Positions 42,686-51,953 of a stretch of 64,000 nucleotides of DNA are shown in pieces; position 1 is the stretch's first letter; each line of letters opens with the position of its first letter. The stretch lies in NCBI GenBank assembly GCA_020634395.1, contig JACKBU010000004.1, forward strand, positions 62,001 through 126,000, read 5' to 3'. Made by a program: the position numbers and the translations under genes. This DNA is from Ardenticatenaceae bacterium. GTDB lineage: Bacteria; Chloroflexota; Anaerolineae; Promineifilales; Promineifilaceae. The notes under the pieces are model-generated. The model made no database searches and had not been told where the DNA came from. It worked only from the letters and a program-made list of their open reading frames with translations.

Positions 42686-42831
42686 GACGCCAGGCCTTAC
42701 AATTTTCCTGCGAACTTCCGGTGGTGTCTGCCGCTGCTGATGCCTGCAGCGAAGATGATTATACACCAAGACGGCCGTGGCGATGTTTAGAATTGTCGGG
42801 CATTGTGCGGATCAGCCGCCTGCCGAAAAAT

Positions 42832-42861
42832 AAAGACCGGGCTGCTAACAACCCGGTCTTT
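42832..42861 (-). terminator. Rho-independent terminator of the leftward pst–phoU operon
   Basis: AAAGACCGGG (42832-42841) pairs perfectly with CCCGGTCTTT (42852-42861). Read on the minus strand, the hairpin is followed by ATTTTTC. It lies 24 bp after the phoU stop. Confidence 0.8.
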
Positions 42862-42884
42862 AGACCCATCTAGAAATACATACG

Positions 42885-43577
42885 CTATGGGGTTACGGCC
42901 GTGGCCGGTGCTTCGTACTCACTGTCCATCTCCACGTACTTGCCCACCGCCTTGTACACCACCCATTCACAAATGTTAATCACCCGGTCCGCCGAGCGCT
43001 CCAGGTTATGCACCGCCCACTGAATCAGGTTGGCGTTTTCATACGCCCCACTATCCTGCGTAACCGTCGTGGTCAGTTCATAGGAAATCTGTCGATATAA
43101 CTCGTCCACGTCATTGTCTTGCACCGGAATTGCCCGCGCCAGAGTCGCGTCGTTGGCGGCAAAAGCGTCCAGGGCCTGCTGCAGCATCACCCCGGCGATG
43201 GCGGCCATTTGCGGGATTAAGTCGGCCAGCGCTGCAGGCAGAGGTATTTCCGCCAGTTTCAGGCTGATCTTGCCCAGCCCTTTGACATAATCATGAATAC
43301 GTTCCAGTTCACCGGCAATTTCAATGGTCGCCGCCAGAGCGCGCATGTCCGGACCGGCCGGCTGCTGCGTGGCAATCAGCGTGAATGAAGCCATCATGAT
43401 TTCGATGCGCTGGTTGTTTACCCATTCGTCGGCAGCAATCATTTCTCGGGAAGTCCGCAGGTCGCGTTCTTTAAGGGCCATGGCCGCTTTCAAAATATCT
43501 TCTTCCACCACATTACCCAGGCGAAGAATTCTCTCATTCAAGGCCTTCAATTCGCGATCAAAAGCTTCTCTAGTCAT
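42885..43577 (-). CDS. phoU: Phosphate transport regulator PhoU
   Basis: 230 residues with the two three-helix bundles of PhoU. The metal-binding ExxxD-type motifs appear as ELERIHDYVKGLGKI in the first half and NLERSADRVINICEW in the second. PhoU links the Pst transporter to the PhoR kinase and lowers Pho signalling when phosphate is plentiful. It is the last gene of the leftward pstSCAB-phoU operon, with 88 bp after pstB, and is followed by a good terminator. ATG 43577 follows AGAGGAAA. Confidence 0.95.
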   Translation of the reverse strand: MTREAFDRELKALNERILRLGNVVEEDILKAAMALKERDLRTSREMIAADEWVNNQRIEIMMASFTLIATQQPAGPDMRALAATIEIAGELERIHDYVKGLGKISLKLAEIPLPAALADLIPQMAAIAGVMLQQALDAFAANDATLARAIPVQDNDVDELYRQISYELTTTVTQDSGAYENANLIQWAVHNLERSADRVINICEWVVYKAVGKYVEMDSEYEAPATAVTP

Positions 43578-43665
43578 AATTTCCTCTTGAAGTAGCCAAT
43601 TTAGAATCCAGGATAAAGAGACTGAAGACAATTCCAAGTACCCATCTCCAGCCGCTAACCCCGTT

Positions 43666-44457
43666 TTACCCAAATCGCCCGGTAATGTATTGTTCGGTCA
43701 ATTCGTGCTTGGGGTTGGTGAAAATTTCGTCCGTCTCACTAAATTCTACCAGATACCCCGCCCGATCGGAGTCCATGTTGAAAAAGGCTGTGTAATCAGA
43801 GGCACGCGCCGCCTGCTGCATGTTATGGGTCACGATGAGAATCGTGTATTCCTTTTTCAGCTCACGAATCAAATCCTCAATACGCAGCGTGGCGATGGGG
43901 TCCAGCGCCGAAGCCGGTTCATCCATCAAGATAATCTCCGGCTTCACCGCAATCGTGCGGGCGATGCACAAACGCTGCTGCTGCCCGCCAGACAGCGAGA
44001 GGCCACTCTGGTCTAGCTTGTCCTTCACCTCATCCCACAGCGCGGCATGGTGCAGGGATTGTTCCACCAGTTCGTCCATATTGCCTTTGAATCCATTAAT
44101 TCGCGCGCCCCAGGCCACGTTTTCGTAAATACTCTTGGGGAAGGGATTCGGCTTTTGGAACACCATGCCAATGCGGCGGCGAACTTCAACCGGGTCTACA
44201 TTTTCGGCATAAATGTTGTTTCCCTGGAAGAGGATTTCCCCTTCAACCCGCGCCGAGGGCACGAGATCGTTCATGCGGTTAAATGAGCGCAGCACGGTAC
44301 TTTTGCCGCAGCCCGAGGGCCCAATCAAAGCCGTGATGCTGTTGCGTTCAATTTTGAGTGATATGTCTTTAACAGCCCGAAAGCTGCCGTAGTACACGTT
44401 CATATTTTTGGCTTCAACGGCAAGACCTGCTGCTGAGCCGTTATGGTTTATTGTCAT
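43666..44457 (-). CDS. pstB: Phosphate ABC transporter ATPase PstB (canonical)
   Basis: 263 residues. All ATPase motifs are intact: Walker A GPSGCGKS (46-53), Q-loop GMVFQKPNPFP, signature LSGGQQQRLCIAR, Walker B IILMDEPASALDP and the H-loop VTHNMQQA. It drives phosphate uptake with PstA and PstC encoded upstream. It serves as the in-window reference for the two altered PstB proteins at 52861 and 53677. 127 bp separate it from pstA. Confidence 0.97.
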   Translation of the reverse strand: MTINHNGSAAGLAVEAKNMNVYYGSFRAVKDISLKIERNSITALIGPSGCGKSTVLRSFNRMNDLVPSARVEGEILFQGNNIYAENVDPVEVRRRIGMVFQKPNPFPKSIYENVAWGARINGFKGNMDELVEQSLHHAALWDEVKDKLDQSGLSLSGGQQQRLCIARTIAVKPEIILMDEPASALDPIATLRIEDLIRELKKEYTILIVTHNMQQAARASDYTAFFNMDSDRAGYLVEFSETDEIFTNPKHELTEQYITGRFG

Positions 44458-44584
44458 GGTGCGCCCTCCTTGGAAAGCGGTTTTGCAGTAAGATAGTTGA
44501 GGCGTTTAGCGTTTGTAACAAAATCTAAAAACCAATTGGGGAGTATCCGGCCTGAGCCGGTAATTTTCTTGCTGATCACGGCGC

Positions 44585-45505
44585 TTATACCTGCGTTTTC
44601 CGGCCAATGTAGCGGGCAATGAGTGTCAGGAGCAGCACCAGCAGCATCAGCTCCAGGGCGCCGGCCCAGGCTCTGGCATGCGCCGGCTCGAACGGGCCGC
44701 GCGCCTCGTTAAAGATAATCAGGGGCAGAGCCGCCTGGGGGCTGCCTAGCAGTTCGGGCACAATTTTGAAGGCGCCGAGGGCTGTGAGCAGGAGAACGGC
44801 CGTTTCCCCCGCCGCACGCGCCACAGCCAGCATCGAAGCCGTGATCAGGCCGCTCGCCGCCGTAGGCAGCACAATCTGCATCACCACCTGCCAGCGCCGC
44901 GCGCCCAGGCCATAAGCCGCGTTCCGTAGATCGTCGGGAACCAGGCGGATGACCTCTTCAGAGGCGCGCGCAATAATCGGAATCATGATCAGGCTCAAAC
45001 CCAGTCCCCCCGCCAGCGTCGAGAAACCACCAAAGATGCTGTCTCCCTGCACAAGAATGGTATAAACAAACAACCCCACAAAGATGGAGGGAACGCCGGT
45101 CATCACGTCGGTAAAAAATTGGATAAACGGCACCAACTTGCTGTTGGAATACTCAACCACGTAGGTCGCTGTGGCCACCCCTAACGGAACAGCGATAAGG
45201 GAAGCGATCCCGACCATATACAGCGTGCCAAACAAACCGTTTAGATAGCCGCCGCCTTCCCGGATGAGCGAGATATTCTGAACGGAGGTGAGAAACTCGA
45301 AATTCATAGCGCTGGCGCCGCGCCGGATCACTTCAAACAGGATCAAGGCGAGGGGGATCAAGGCCATCAGGATGGCTAAAAACAGAATGCCTTCCATTAT
45401 CTGGTTTTTGCGTTTGCGAGCCGCATAGTTTCCGGGCATTTCACCCTTATCCGCAACGCTAAAAACAACTGATTCTGAGCTGGTATTTAGTTCTGTCGAT
45501 GTCAT
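44585..45505 (-). CDS. pstA: Phosphate ABC transporter permease PstA
   Basis: 306 residues with six transmembrane helices. The permease coupling loop is IARASEEVIRLVPDDLRNAAYGLGARRWQVV, and FGTLYMVGIASLIAVPLGVATATYV is typical of PstA. It forms the channel with PstC. Its ATG at 45505 overlaps the pstC stop by 4 bp (ATGA on the minus strand), so translation is coupled. Confidence 0.95.
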   Translation of the reverse strand: MTSTELNTSSESVVFSVADKGEMPGNYAARKRKNQIMEGILFLAILMALIPLALILFEVIRRGASAMNFEFLTSVQNISLIREGGGYLNGLFGTLYMVGIASLIAVPLGVATATYVVEYSNSKLVPFIQFFTDVMTGVPSIFVGLFVYTILVQGDSIFGGFSTLAGGLGLSLIMIPIIARASEEVIRLVPDDLRNAAYGLGARRWQVVMQIVLPTAASGLITASMLAVARAAGETAVLLLTALGAFKIVPELLGSPQAALPLIIFNEARGPFEPAHARAWAGALELMLLVLLLTLIARYIGRKTQV

Positions 45506-46491
45506 ACGGCAGCATCTCCTGCAACACGACCGCCGGTAGCCCAAATGACCAGTCTAGCGGCCATATTGACAAGTACGGTAATCACAAAAAGAACGACACC
45601 CACGCCCAGCAGCGCTTTGACGTTCTCGGGCGAAGCCTCCTGAAATGTGATGGCAATTACGCCGGCCATCGATTGCCCGCCCTGAAAGAGGGAGGTTGGC
45701 ATACGCTGCGAACCGCCGATCAGCATGGCGACGGCGACCGTTTCGCCCAGGGCGCGACCCAGTCCGAGCATGGTCGCGCCGATAATGCCCGGCCTGGCCC
45801 GGGGCAGGACGATGGCGCGGATCATTTCCCAACGGGTCGAGCCCAGGGCGTATGCTCCCTGGATCTCGGCGATGGGTGTGTTGAGCATGACTTCGCGGGT
45901 AACGGCCGTAATAATTGGCAGTACCATGATCGCCAGCACGATACCCGCCGTGGCGTAGTTATAAGTGACCACCGGGGAGCCTAAAAAGGGCACAGCCTCC
46001 CCCACGGTATCAGCAATAACCTTGATCATCGGGCGAACGAAAATGGGGACAAAGAAAAGCAGCCCCCACAAGCCGTACACCACACTGGGCACAGCCGCCA
46101 ACAGATCGACGGCATAGGCCAGGGGACGGCCGATAGACGGCCGTGCAATTTGCGTTAGATACAGGCTGCAGCCAATTGCCAGCGGCACGGCAATCAACAA
46201 AGCGATAGTAGAGGTAATCAATGTTCCCAGAATGAACGACAGCGCGCCGTAAGAGCCGGTTATTTCCGTGCGGGAGATGCCCGGGTCCCAGTCAGAGCTG
46301 GTGATAAACGACCAGCCGGAGTGGGTAAAAACCGGCCAGGCATTCATCGCTGTGGAAATAAGCATGGCCGCCAGAATGATCAGCACACTCGCGCCGGCCA
46401 GGGCCAGGGCGCGCTGAAACCAGGCATCCTGTGTAGACTTGCCGCCGCTGCCCATAGCTGGCCTTTGAAAGGCATTTGTGTCAGAACTCAT
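45502..46491 (-). CDS. pstC: Phosphate ABC transporter permease PstC
   Basis: 329 residues with six transmembrane helices. The coupling loop is VTREVMLNTPIAEIQGAYALGSTRWEMI, and AVPSVVYGLWGLLFFVPIF is a family feature. It pairs with PstA to move phosphate delivered by PstS. It lies after a hairpin that separates it from the pstS gene. Confidence 0.95.
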   Translation of the reverse strand: MSSDTNAFQRPAMGSGGKSTQDAWFQRALALAGASVLIILAAMLISTAMNAWPVFTHSGWSFITSSDWDPGISRTEITGSYGALSFILGTLITSTIALLIAVPLAIGCSLYLTQIARPSIGRPLAYAVDLLAAVPSVVYGLWGLLFFVPIFVRPMIKVIADTVGEAVPFLGSPVVTYNYATAGIVLAIMVLPIITAVTREVMLNTPIAEIQGAYALGSTRWEMIRAIVLPRARPGIIGATMLGLGRALGETVAVAMLIGGSQRMPTSLFQGGQSMAGVIAITFQEASPENVKALLGVGVVLFVITVLVNMAARLVIWATGGRVAGDAAV

Positions 46492-46523
46492 GAATCCTCC
46501 ATGTCGCTTTTAAGAAAGCAAGC

Positions 46524-46550
46524 AAGTGGGGCTTAGAAAAAGCCCCACTT
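46524..46550 (-). terminator. Intercistronic hairpin between pstS and pstC
   Basis: AAGTGGGGCT (46524-46533) pairs perfectly with AGCCCCACTT (46541-46550) around a 7-nt loop. No strong U-tract follows on the minus strand. It may attenuate transcription so that the binding protein is made in excess over the permease, as in many pst operons. Confidence 0.6.
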
Positions 46551-46578
46551 GTGAATCAAGCTATAAACTGGCGGCTAT

Positions 46579-48759
46579 TTAGTTCGCGGAATTGATCATG
46601 TCTACTTTTTCCAGCGCGCGGGCTTCCAGAGAGGCAGACAGCGGGGAGTAGAGCAGTTCTTCGGCCAGAGCATCGCCTTCGGTCAGGGTCCAGGTCAGGT
46701 AATCCTTGAGCATGACGGCCGTGTTGTCTTCATAGCCGCAGGTCCAGGCCAAAATCCAGGTAGCGCCAGCGATGGGGTAGCCCTCGCCGCCCACGCCCAG
46801 GATATTGAAGCGCAGGTCGTCGGGGATGGTGATGCCATCAGCGGCGGCGGCGGTGGATTCCAAAGTTGGGGTGACGGCGTTGCCATCGGCGTTAACCATG
46901 TCGGCCACCGGAATGCCGTTGGTCAGGGCATAGGACAGTTCGATGTAACCCACTGCGCCGGGATTCTGCTGAATCTGGGCGGCCACACCATCGTTCTTCT
47001 CGCCGCCAACGGAATTGGGGGCCGGCCATTCCACTTCCTTACCGGCGCCCACTTCACTGGCCCACTGCTCGGAGACGTCGCTCAGATAGGTGGTGAAGAT
47101 GCTGGTTGTGCCGGAACCATCGGAACGATGGGCGACGATGATGTCCTCAGCGGGCAGAGACACGCCAGGGTTCAGTTCGGCGATGGCCGGGTCATCCCAA
47201 CTGGTGATATTGCCCAGGAAAATGTCGGCCAGAACCGGTCCGGAGAGGGTCAGGCTGTCTACGCCTTCTAGATTGTAACCAATGGCCACTGCGCCGAAGA
47301 CGGTGGGGATGTGTACCGGCTCACAGCCACGGGCATCGGTGGCCGCGGCCAGTTCCTCATCGCTGAGGAAGGCGTCCGAGCCGCCAAAGTCGGTTTGCTG
47401 GCCGATAAACTGCTCAACACCGCCGCCGGAACCGATGGACTGGTAGTTGATGCTCACATCGGGCTGCACGTTGCCGGTGTATTCGGCAATCCATTCCAGG
47501 TAAATCGGGGCCGGGAAGGACGCGCCAGCGCCCAGCAGTTCGCCAGAGAGCATCACGGGTTCGGCCATAGGCGCTTCGGTGGCTGCTTCTTCGGCCATCG
47601 GTTCGCCAGTGGAGAGCATTTCGTCCACGCCGCCATTGATCATGGCGACTTTTTCGAGTGCGCGGGCCTGTAATGAGTCGGGCAGAGGCGAGTACAGCAA
47701 TTCTTTGGCCAGGTCGTCGCCTTCGGTCAGGTTCCAGGTGATCCAATCTTGCAGGGCCACGGCCGTGTTGTCATCGTAGCCGCAGGTCCAGGCCAGGAGC
47801 CAGGTCGCGCCGGCAATGGGGTAGCCTTCGCCGCCCACGTGCAGGATGTTGAAGCGCAGGTCGTCGGGGATGGTGATGCCGTCAGCGGCGGCAGCGGTCG
47901 AATCCAGGGTTGGGGTGATGGCGTTGCCATCTTCATTGACCATGTCGGCCACCGGGATGCCGTTGGTCAGGGCATAGGACAGTTCGATATAGCCAACTGC
48001 GCCGGGGTTCTGCTGAATCTGCGCGGCCACACCGTCATTTTTCTCGCCGCCAACGGAGTTGGGGGCCGGCCATTCCACTTCCTTACCGGCGCCCACGTTG
48101 TTGGCCCAGTCATCGGAAACGCTGCTCAGGTAGGTGGTGAAGATGCTGGTTGTGCCGGAGCCATCGGAACGGTGGGCGACGATAATGTCTTCGGCGGGCA
48201 GGTCTACGCCGGGATTCAGTTCAGCGATGGCCGGGTCATCCCAACTGGTGATGTTGCCCAGGAAAATGTCGGCCAGAACCGGCCCGGAGAGGGTCAGTTT
48301 TTCGATGCCCTCCAGGTTGTAGCCCAGGGCTACTGCACCAAAGACGGTGGGAATGTGAACCGGCGTGCAGCCACGGGCATCGGTGGCCGCCGCAAATTCC
48401 TCTTCGCTGAGGAACGCATCGGACGCGCCGAAGGCGGTCTGCTGGCCGATGAACTGCTCAACGCCGCCACCGGAGCCGATGGACTGGTAGTTGATGCTCA
48501 CGCCGGGCTGGACGTTGCCGGTGTATTCGGCGATCCATTCCAGGTAAATCGGGGCCGGGAAGGATGCACCAGCGCCCAGCAGTTCGGCGGAAAGCGGCGC
48601 GGATTCTTCCATGGACGCTTCGGTAGGTTGTGCTTCCGTGGGGGCTGCTTCGGCCGCCGGCTGATCCGCCGCAGGCTCTTCCGCAGGTGTGGCATTGCCG
48701 CTGCAGGCCGCCAACAGCAAGATGGCCAGGACACTCAAAATGAAAATCTTAGAACGCAT
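46579..48759 (-). CDS. pstS: Tandem-duplicated phosphate-binding lipoprotein PstS–PstS
   Basis: 726 residues, twice the PstS length. The lipoprotein signal ends in LLLAAC with Cys19, and an Ala/Glu/Pro linker follows. Two nearly identical PstS domains cover about 57-376 and 404-726. Both begin ELLGAGASFPAPIYLEW, both carry SIGSGGGVEQFIGQQT and AHRSDGSGTTSIFTTYLS, and they are joined by an acidic linker (MAEEAATEAPMAE). Phosphate-binding Ser, Asp, Arg and Thr residues occur in both, so the protein should bind two phosphates. The near identity at the DNA level suggests recent duplication or ongoing gene conversion. ATG 48759 follows GGAGGAG; TTG 48771 overlaps that site and is unlikely. Confidence 0.95.
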   Translation of the reverse strand: MRSKIFILSVLAILLLAACSGNATPAEEPAADQPAAEAAPTEAQPTEASMEESAPLSAELLGAGASFPAPIYLEWIAEYTGNVQPGVSINYQSIGSGGGVEQFIGQQTAFGASDAFLSEEEFAAATDARGCTPVHIPTVFGAVALGYNLEGIEKLTLSGPVLADIFLGNITSWDDPAIAELNPGVDLPAEDIIVAHRSDGSGTTSIFTTYLSSVSDDWANNVGAGKEVEWPAPNSVGGEKNDGVAAQIQQNPGAVGYIELSYALTNGIPVADMVNEDGNAITPTLDSTAAAADGITIPDDLRFNILHVGGEGYPIAGATWLLAWTCGYDDNTAVALQDWITWNLTEGDDLAKELLYSPLPDSLQARALEKVAMINGGVDEMLSTGEPMAEEAATEAPMAEPVMLSGELLGAGASFPAPIYLEWIAEYTGNVQPDVSINYQSIGSGGGVEQFIGQQTDFGGSDAFLSDEELAAATDARGCEPVHIPTVFGAVAIGYNLEGVDSLTLSGPVLADIFLGNITSWDDPAIAELNPGVSLPAEDIIVAHRSDGSGTTSIFTTYLSDVSEQWASEVGAGKEVEWPAPNSVGGEKNDGVAAQIQQNPGAVGYIELSYALTNGIPVADMVNADGNAVTPTLESTAAAADGITIPDDLRFNILGVGGEGYPIAGATWILAWTCGYEDNTAVMLKDYLTWTLTEGDALAEELLYSPLSASLEARALEKVDMINSAN

Positions 48760-48917
48760 TTTCTCCTCCAATGTAACTTATGGGTGATAGGTTGTCACCT
48801 GCCAGATGTCGGTTTTTACAAGATATTTCCAGCACAGAAACAGCACGGATACCTCCGTGCTGTCTCGTTAATTTGGCAAGTGTTCTTAAATGTACAAGGA
48901 AGGTTAGCACGAGGTGT

Positions 48918-48977
48918 TTAACAAACTTTCAAGGGTATGTTAACAATTGGCAAAGGTGAAGTTAAGGATTGGTTAAC
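48918..48977. promoter_or_regulatory. Pho-box-like TTAAC repeats upstream of pstS–pstS
   Basis: TTAAC at 48918, 48940 and 48973 and TTAAG at 48962 fall on an 11-bp grid (spacings 22, 22, 11). They lie 160-220 bp upstream of the leftward pstS start. PhoP of Gram-positive bacteria binds TTAACA-like direct repeats at this 11-bp spacing, and a PhoP-type regulator is encoded at 55931. Confidence 0.7.
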
Positions 48978-49020
48978 GGCCGTTTCAATCAGGGCGAGAC
49001 ATAAAAACCTGGCGCGTCGT

Positions 49021-49692
49021 TTACAGCAAGCTCATGTCACAAGGCAGCTCGATGATCTTGCCGGTCACCAGGAAAACGACCCGCTCACAAATATTGCCGA
49101 TGCGGTCGCCGGCGCGCTCGTAATTGTGGGCCGCCCACATCAACTTGGTGGCGTTTTCCATGTCTTCAATGTGGGTGGGTAAATAAGCGAGCAGTTCTTG
49201 TTGAAGCTGTTCATACAAGGAGTCGATGGCGCTGTCCGCCGCGTGAATGGCGCTGGCCTGCGCCACGTCGCGGGCAATGAAGGCGTCAATCGCGCCGGTC
49301 ATCATGCCTTGCAGCCGGTCGGCCATTTCGCGCAGGATGACGATCTCGCTGCCCAGCGATGACGGGTTGAATACCAGGCTAATTTTGGCGATTCCTTTGG
49401 CGTAGTCGTTGATGCGTTCCAGTTCTACGGCGATGGCGGTTACGGCCGTTATCAACCGCAAGTCCCTGGCTCTCGGCTGTTGGGTCGCAAACAAGGTCAG
49501 GCTCATTTCCTCGATGTGCACCTGCGCCTGGTTTATCCCCTCATCGGCGGCAATCAGCTGCTGCGCGCCCTGCACGTCGGCCTTTTGCAAAATGGTAGCC
49601 GCCAGCCCCAGGTTGCCTTCAACCTTGCTGCTCATGATAAGCAGCAGCTCTTGCAGCTGCTCCAGTTGATGTTCAAATACGCCGCGGGTCAT
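49021..49692 (-). CDS. phoU: Second PhoU-type regulator
   Basis: 223 residues. The two PhoU half-repeats show ELERINDYAKGIAKI and NYERAGDRIGNICERVVF, matching the metal-binding motifs of the other PhoU at 42885. It stands alone on the minus strand between the two Pst operons and is transcribed toward the pstS–pstS gene. Pho-box-like sites lie on both sides, so it is probably phosphate-controlled. Two PhoU proteins may serve the two transporters separately. Confidence 0.94.
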   Translation of the reverse strand: MTRGVFEHQLEQLQELLLIMSSKVEGNLGLAATILQKADVQGAQQLIAADEGINQAQVHIEEMSLTLFATQQPRARDLRLITAVTAIAVELERINDYAKGIAKISLVFNPSSLGSEIVILREMADRLQGMMTGAIDAFIARDVAQASAIHAADSAIDSLYEQLQQELLAYLPTHIEDMENATKLMWAAHNYERAGDRIGNICERVVFLVTGKIIELPCDMSLL

Positions 49693-49739
49693 AATTGGGG
49701 CAGGATAACATAGCCCATTTAACGAGCGATTAAAAATCG

Positions 49740-49929
49740 TTAACGGTTGAATAAGGTGTTGTTAACAGCGGGTTAAGATCTGCTGGCTGGCACGCAGACT
49801 GAATAAAAGATGTTGTCTTTGCCGTTGGTCCCCGCGACGGCCGTTAACCATCTGTTAACACAATCGGCCGGTAAACGGCTGGTTGTTAACAAATTCTTAA
49901 CAGAAGCCGGGTGTTAACAATCTGTTAAC
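49740..49929. promoter_or_regulatory. Pho-box cluster in the divergent phoU2/pstS gap
   Basis: TTAAC pairs 11 bp apart occur at 49844/49855, 49886/49897 and 49914/49925, and TTAAC/TTAAG at 49762/49773. A single TTAAC is at 49740. Most are within GTTAAC. This density in a 285-bp divergent gap marks a PhoP-controlled two-way promoter region for phoU2 (minus) and pstS (plus). Confidence 0.78.
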
Positions 49930-49977
49930 CTAGTAAAATTGCCCCGCAGGTACAACCTGACAAGGGAAAGATACCAA

Positions 49978-50907
49978 ATGAATAAGCCCCTGATTTGTTT
50001 GCAATGTTATCGCCCTGGCAGCAGGGCGTTCTTTTTGTTGCTGATGAGCCTGCTTCTGTGGGTGGGTTGTGGTCGGACGGGAGAGGAAACGGCCGTAACT
50101 GCCCCAGAAACCGAGCAGCGCGCCATCCAAAACAAAGGCTCCGATACCCTGGTCAACGTAGCCCTGGCCTGGGCCGAGGCCTACCGCGAAGTAGATCCCA
50201 CCGTTTCCATCGCCGTGACCGGCGGCGGGTCCGGCACCGGGATCGCCGCCCTCATCAATGGCACCGTCGACATCGCCAACGCCTCCCGCCCCATGAAAGA
50301 CGATGAAATCAGCCAGGCGCAGGCCAACGGCATCGAGCCCGTGGAGCACGTGGTGGCCATTGACGCCCTGGCCGTCATTCTGAACCTGGATAATCCGGTC
50401 AGCCAGTTAACCATCGACCAGTTGTCCGATATTTACACCGGACGCATCACCAACTGGCAGGAGGTAGGCGGCAACGATGCGCCCATCGTCTTGCTCTCGC
50501 GGGAGACCAACTCCGGCACGCACGTTTACTTTCTGGAAGAGGTTGTGCGCAAAGGCGACAGCGACAATCCCGACATCTTCGCCCCGCAAACGCTGCTCAT
50601 GCCCTCATCGGTGGGTATTACCAGCGAGATCCGGCGCAATCCGAACGCCATCGGGTACGATGGCCTGGGTTACGTCGACACAGAACACGAAAAAGTGCTC
50701 GCCGTTGCCGCCGACAGCGAGAGCCCTTATGTGCTGCCCACCGTGGCCACGGCCGCTTCTGGCGAATACCCGCTCTCTCGTGATCTGTTCATGTATACAG
50801 CCGGCGAACCGGCCGGCGTGGTAGCCGAATACCTGAATTGGATTTTGAGCGCCGAGGGGCAGGCAATTGTAGCCAAACTTGGCTTTGTGCCCCTGACGGC
50901 CGAATGA
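49978..50907 (+). CDS. pstS: Phosphate-binding lipoprotein PstS (second system)
   Basis: 309 residues. The long signal ends in LLLWVGC with Cys31 and then an octamer-derived ETAV. The domain belongs to the PBP-like group: NKGSDTLVNVALAWAEAY, VTGGGSGTGIAALINGTVDIANASR, SRETNSGTHVYFLEEVV. It is shorter than and clearly different from the tandem PstS at 46579. It starts the rightward pst operon right after the Pho-box cluster. ATG 49978 follows AAGGGAAAG. Confidence 0.94.
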   Translation: MNKPLICLQCYRPGSRAFFLLLMSLLLWVGCGRTGEETAVTAPETEQRAIQNKGSDTLVNVALAWAEAYREVDPTVSIAVTGGGSGTGIAALINGTVDIANASRPMKDDEISQAQANGIEPVEHVVAIDALAVILNLDNPVSQLTIDQLSDIYTGRITNWQEVGGNDAPIVLLSRETNSGTHVYFLEEVVRKGDSDNPDIFAPQTLLMPSSVGITSEIRRNPNAIGYDGLGYVDTEHEKVLAVAADSESPYVLPTVATAASGEYPLSRDLFMYTAGEPAGVVAEYLNWILSAEGQAIVAKLGFVPLTAE

Positions 50908-50914
50908 GAAGAGA

Positions 50915-50988
50915 GTTGGTTTGTTGGATAGTTTGCTGACCAGAGGAGGACCAACGGGCAAACAAACTGACCAACAACTAACCTACCA
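50915..50988. repeat. Word-repeat hairpin (GTTGGTTTG words) in the pst operon
   Basis: GTTGGTTTGTTGGATAGTTTG (50915-50935) is largely complementary to CAAACAAACTGACCAACAAC (50959-50978). It lies between pstS and pstC, the same position as the hairpin in the leftward operon, and may likewise lower downstream expression. Confidence 0.7.
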
Positions 50989-51005
50989 CCTTGGGAGAAC
51001 TGCCT

Positions 51006-51953
51006 ATGTCCACCTTTGACGAGGCCCCAGTTTCCTGGCAAGAACCGCAAAAGGATGCACCGCCTGCCCGGCGAAACTGGTCTGAATTGATCATCGAGAC
51101 GTTGATTCGTCTTGCCGGCATTTCGGCCGTGGTGATTATTACCCTGATTTTCCTGTTTTTGTTGAAAGAAGGCGCGCCTGCCTTCATGCAGGTACCCATC
51201 ACCAACCTGTTGAGCACGCGCTGGTATCCCATCGAAGATATGTTTGGCCTGATACCGCTGCTGGTCGGTTCGTTGCTGGTGACGATTGGCGCCGTAGCGA
51301 TTGCCGTGCCGCTGGGTCTGACAACGGCCGTTTACCTCGGTGAATTTGCGCCCCCCTGGCAGCGGGAAATCCTCAAGCCGGTCATCGAAGTGTTGGCGGC
51401 CATCCCCTCCATTGTGCTGGGTTTTCTGGGTTGGGTGGCCCTGGCCCCGCTCATTCAGGGCGCCGGCGCGCCGACCGGCCTTACGGCGTTCACCGGAGCC
51501 ATCATCCTGGCCTATATGTCTTTGCCCACCATCATCAGCATCACCGAAGATGCATTGTACGCCGTGCCCAGAGAGTACCGCGACGGCGCGCTGGCCCTGG
51601 GCGCGACTCAATGGCAGACCATCTGGCGCGTCACCCTGCCGGCGGCCCGCTCCGGCATTGTCATTGCGGTGATGCTGGGCGTCGGGCGGGCCATTGGCGA
51701 AACGATGGCCGTAATGCTGGTAACGGGCAACGCCGCCAACATTCCGCAGTTTGGCCTGGGTGCTTTTTTCCAGCCCGTGCGCACCATGACGGCGACCATC
51801 GCCGCCGAAATGGGCGAGGTGGCGCAGGGCAGCGTGCACTATTCGGTGCTTTTCGCCATCGGGATTGTGCTGTTTTTGATCACCTTCCTGGTGAATTCGC
51901 TGGCGACGCGCTTTATTGGCGGCAGTGCGCGGCGGCGGGGAGGGCAGATATGA
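51006..51953 (+). CDS. pstC: Phosphate ABC transporter permease PstC (second system)
   Basis: 315 residues with six transmembrane helices. The coupling loop is ITEDALYAVPREYRDGALALGATQWQTI. AIPSIVLGFLGWVALAPLIQ and NLLSTRWYPIEDMFGLIPLLVGSL are typical PstC segments. It lies between pstS and pstA of the rightward operon and overlaps pstA by 4 bp (ATGA). ATG 51006 follows TGGGAG. It is diverged from the leftward PstC. Confidence 0.94.
   Translation: MSTFDEAPVSWQEPQKDAPPARRNWSELIIETLIRLAGISAVVIITLIFLFLLKEGAPAFMQVPITNLLSTRWYPIEDMFGLIPLLVGSLLVTIGAVAIAVPLGLTTAVYLGEFAPPWQREILKPVIEVLAAIPSIVLGFLGWVALAPLIQGAGAPTGLTAFTGAIILAYMSLPTIISITEDALYAVPREYRDGALALGATQWQTIWRVTLPAARSGIVIAVMLGVGRAIGETMAVMLVTGNAANIPQFGLGAFFQPVRTMTATIAAEMGEVAQGSVHYSVLFAIGIVLFLITFLVNSLATRFIGGSARRRGGQI

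Noticed and set aside
51431..51949. Long upstream extension of the pstA frame into pstC
   Set aside because: The extension is the alternative frame of pstC. ATG 51950 overlaps the pstC stop in the usual ATGA way and gives a normal PstA length.
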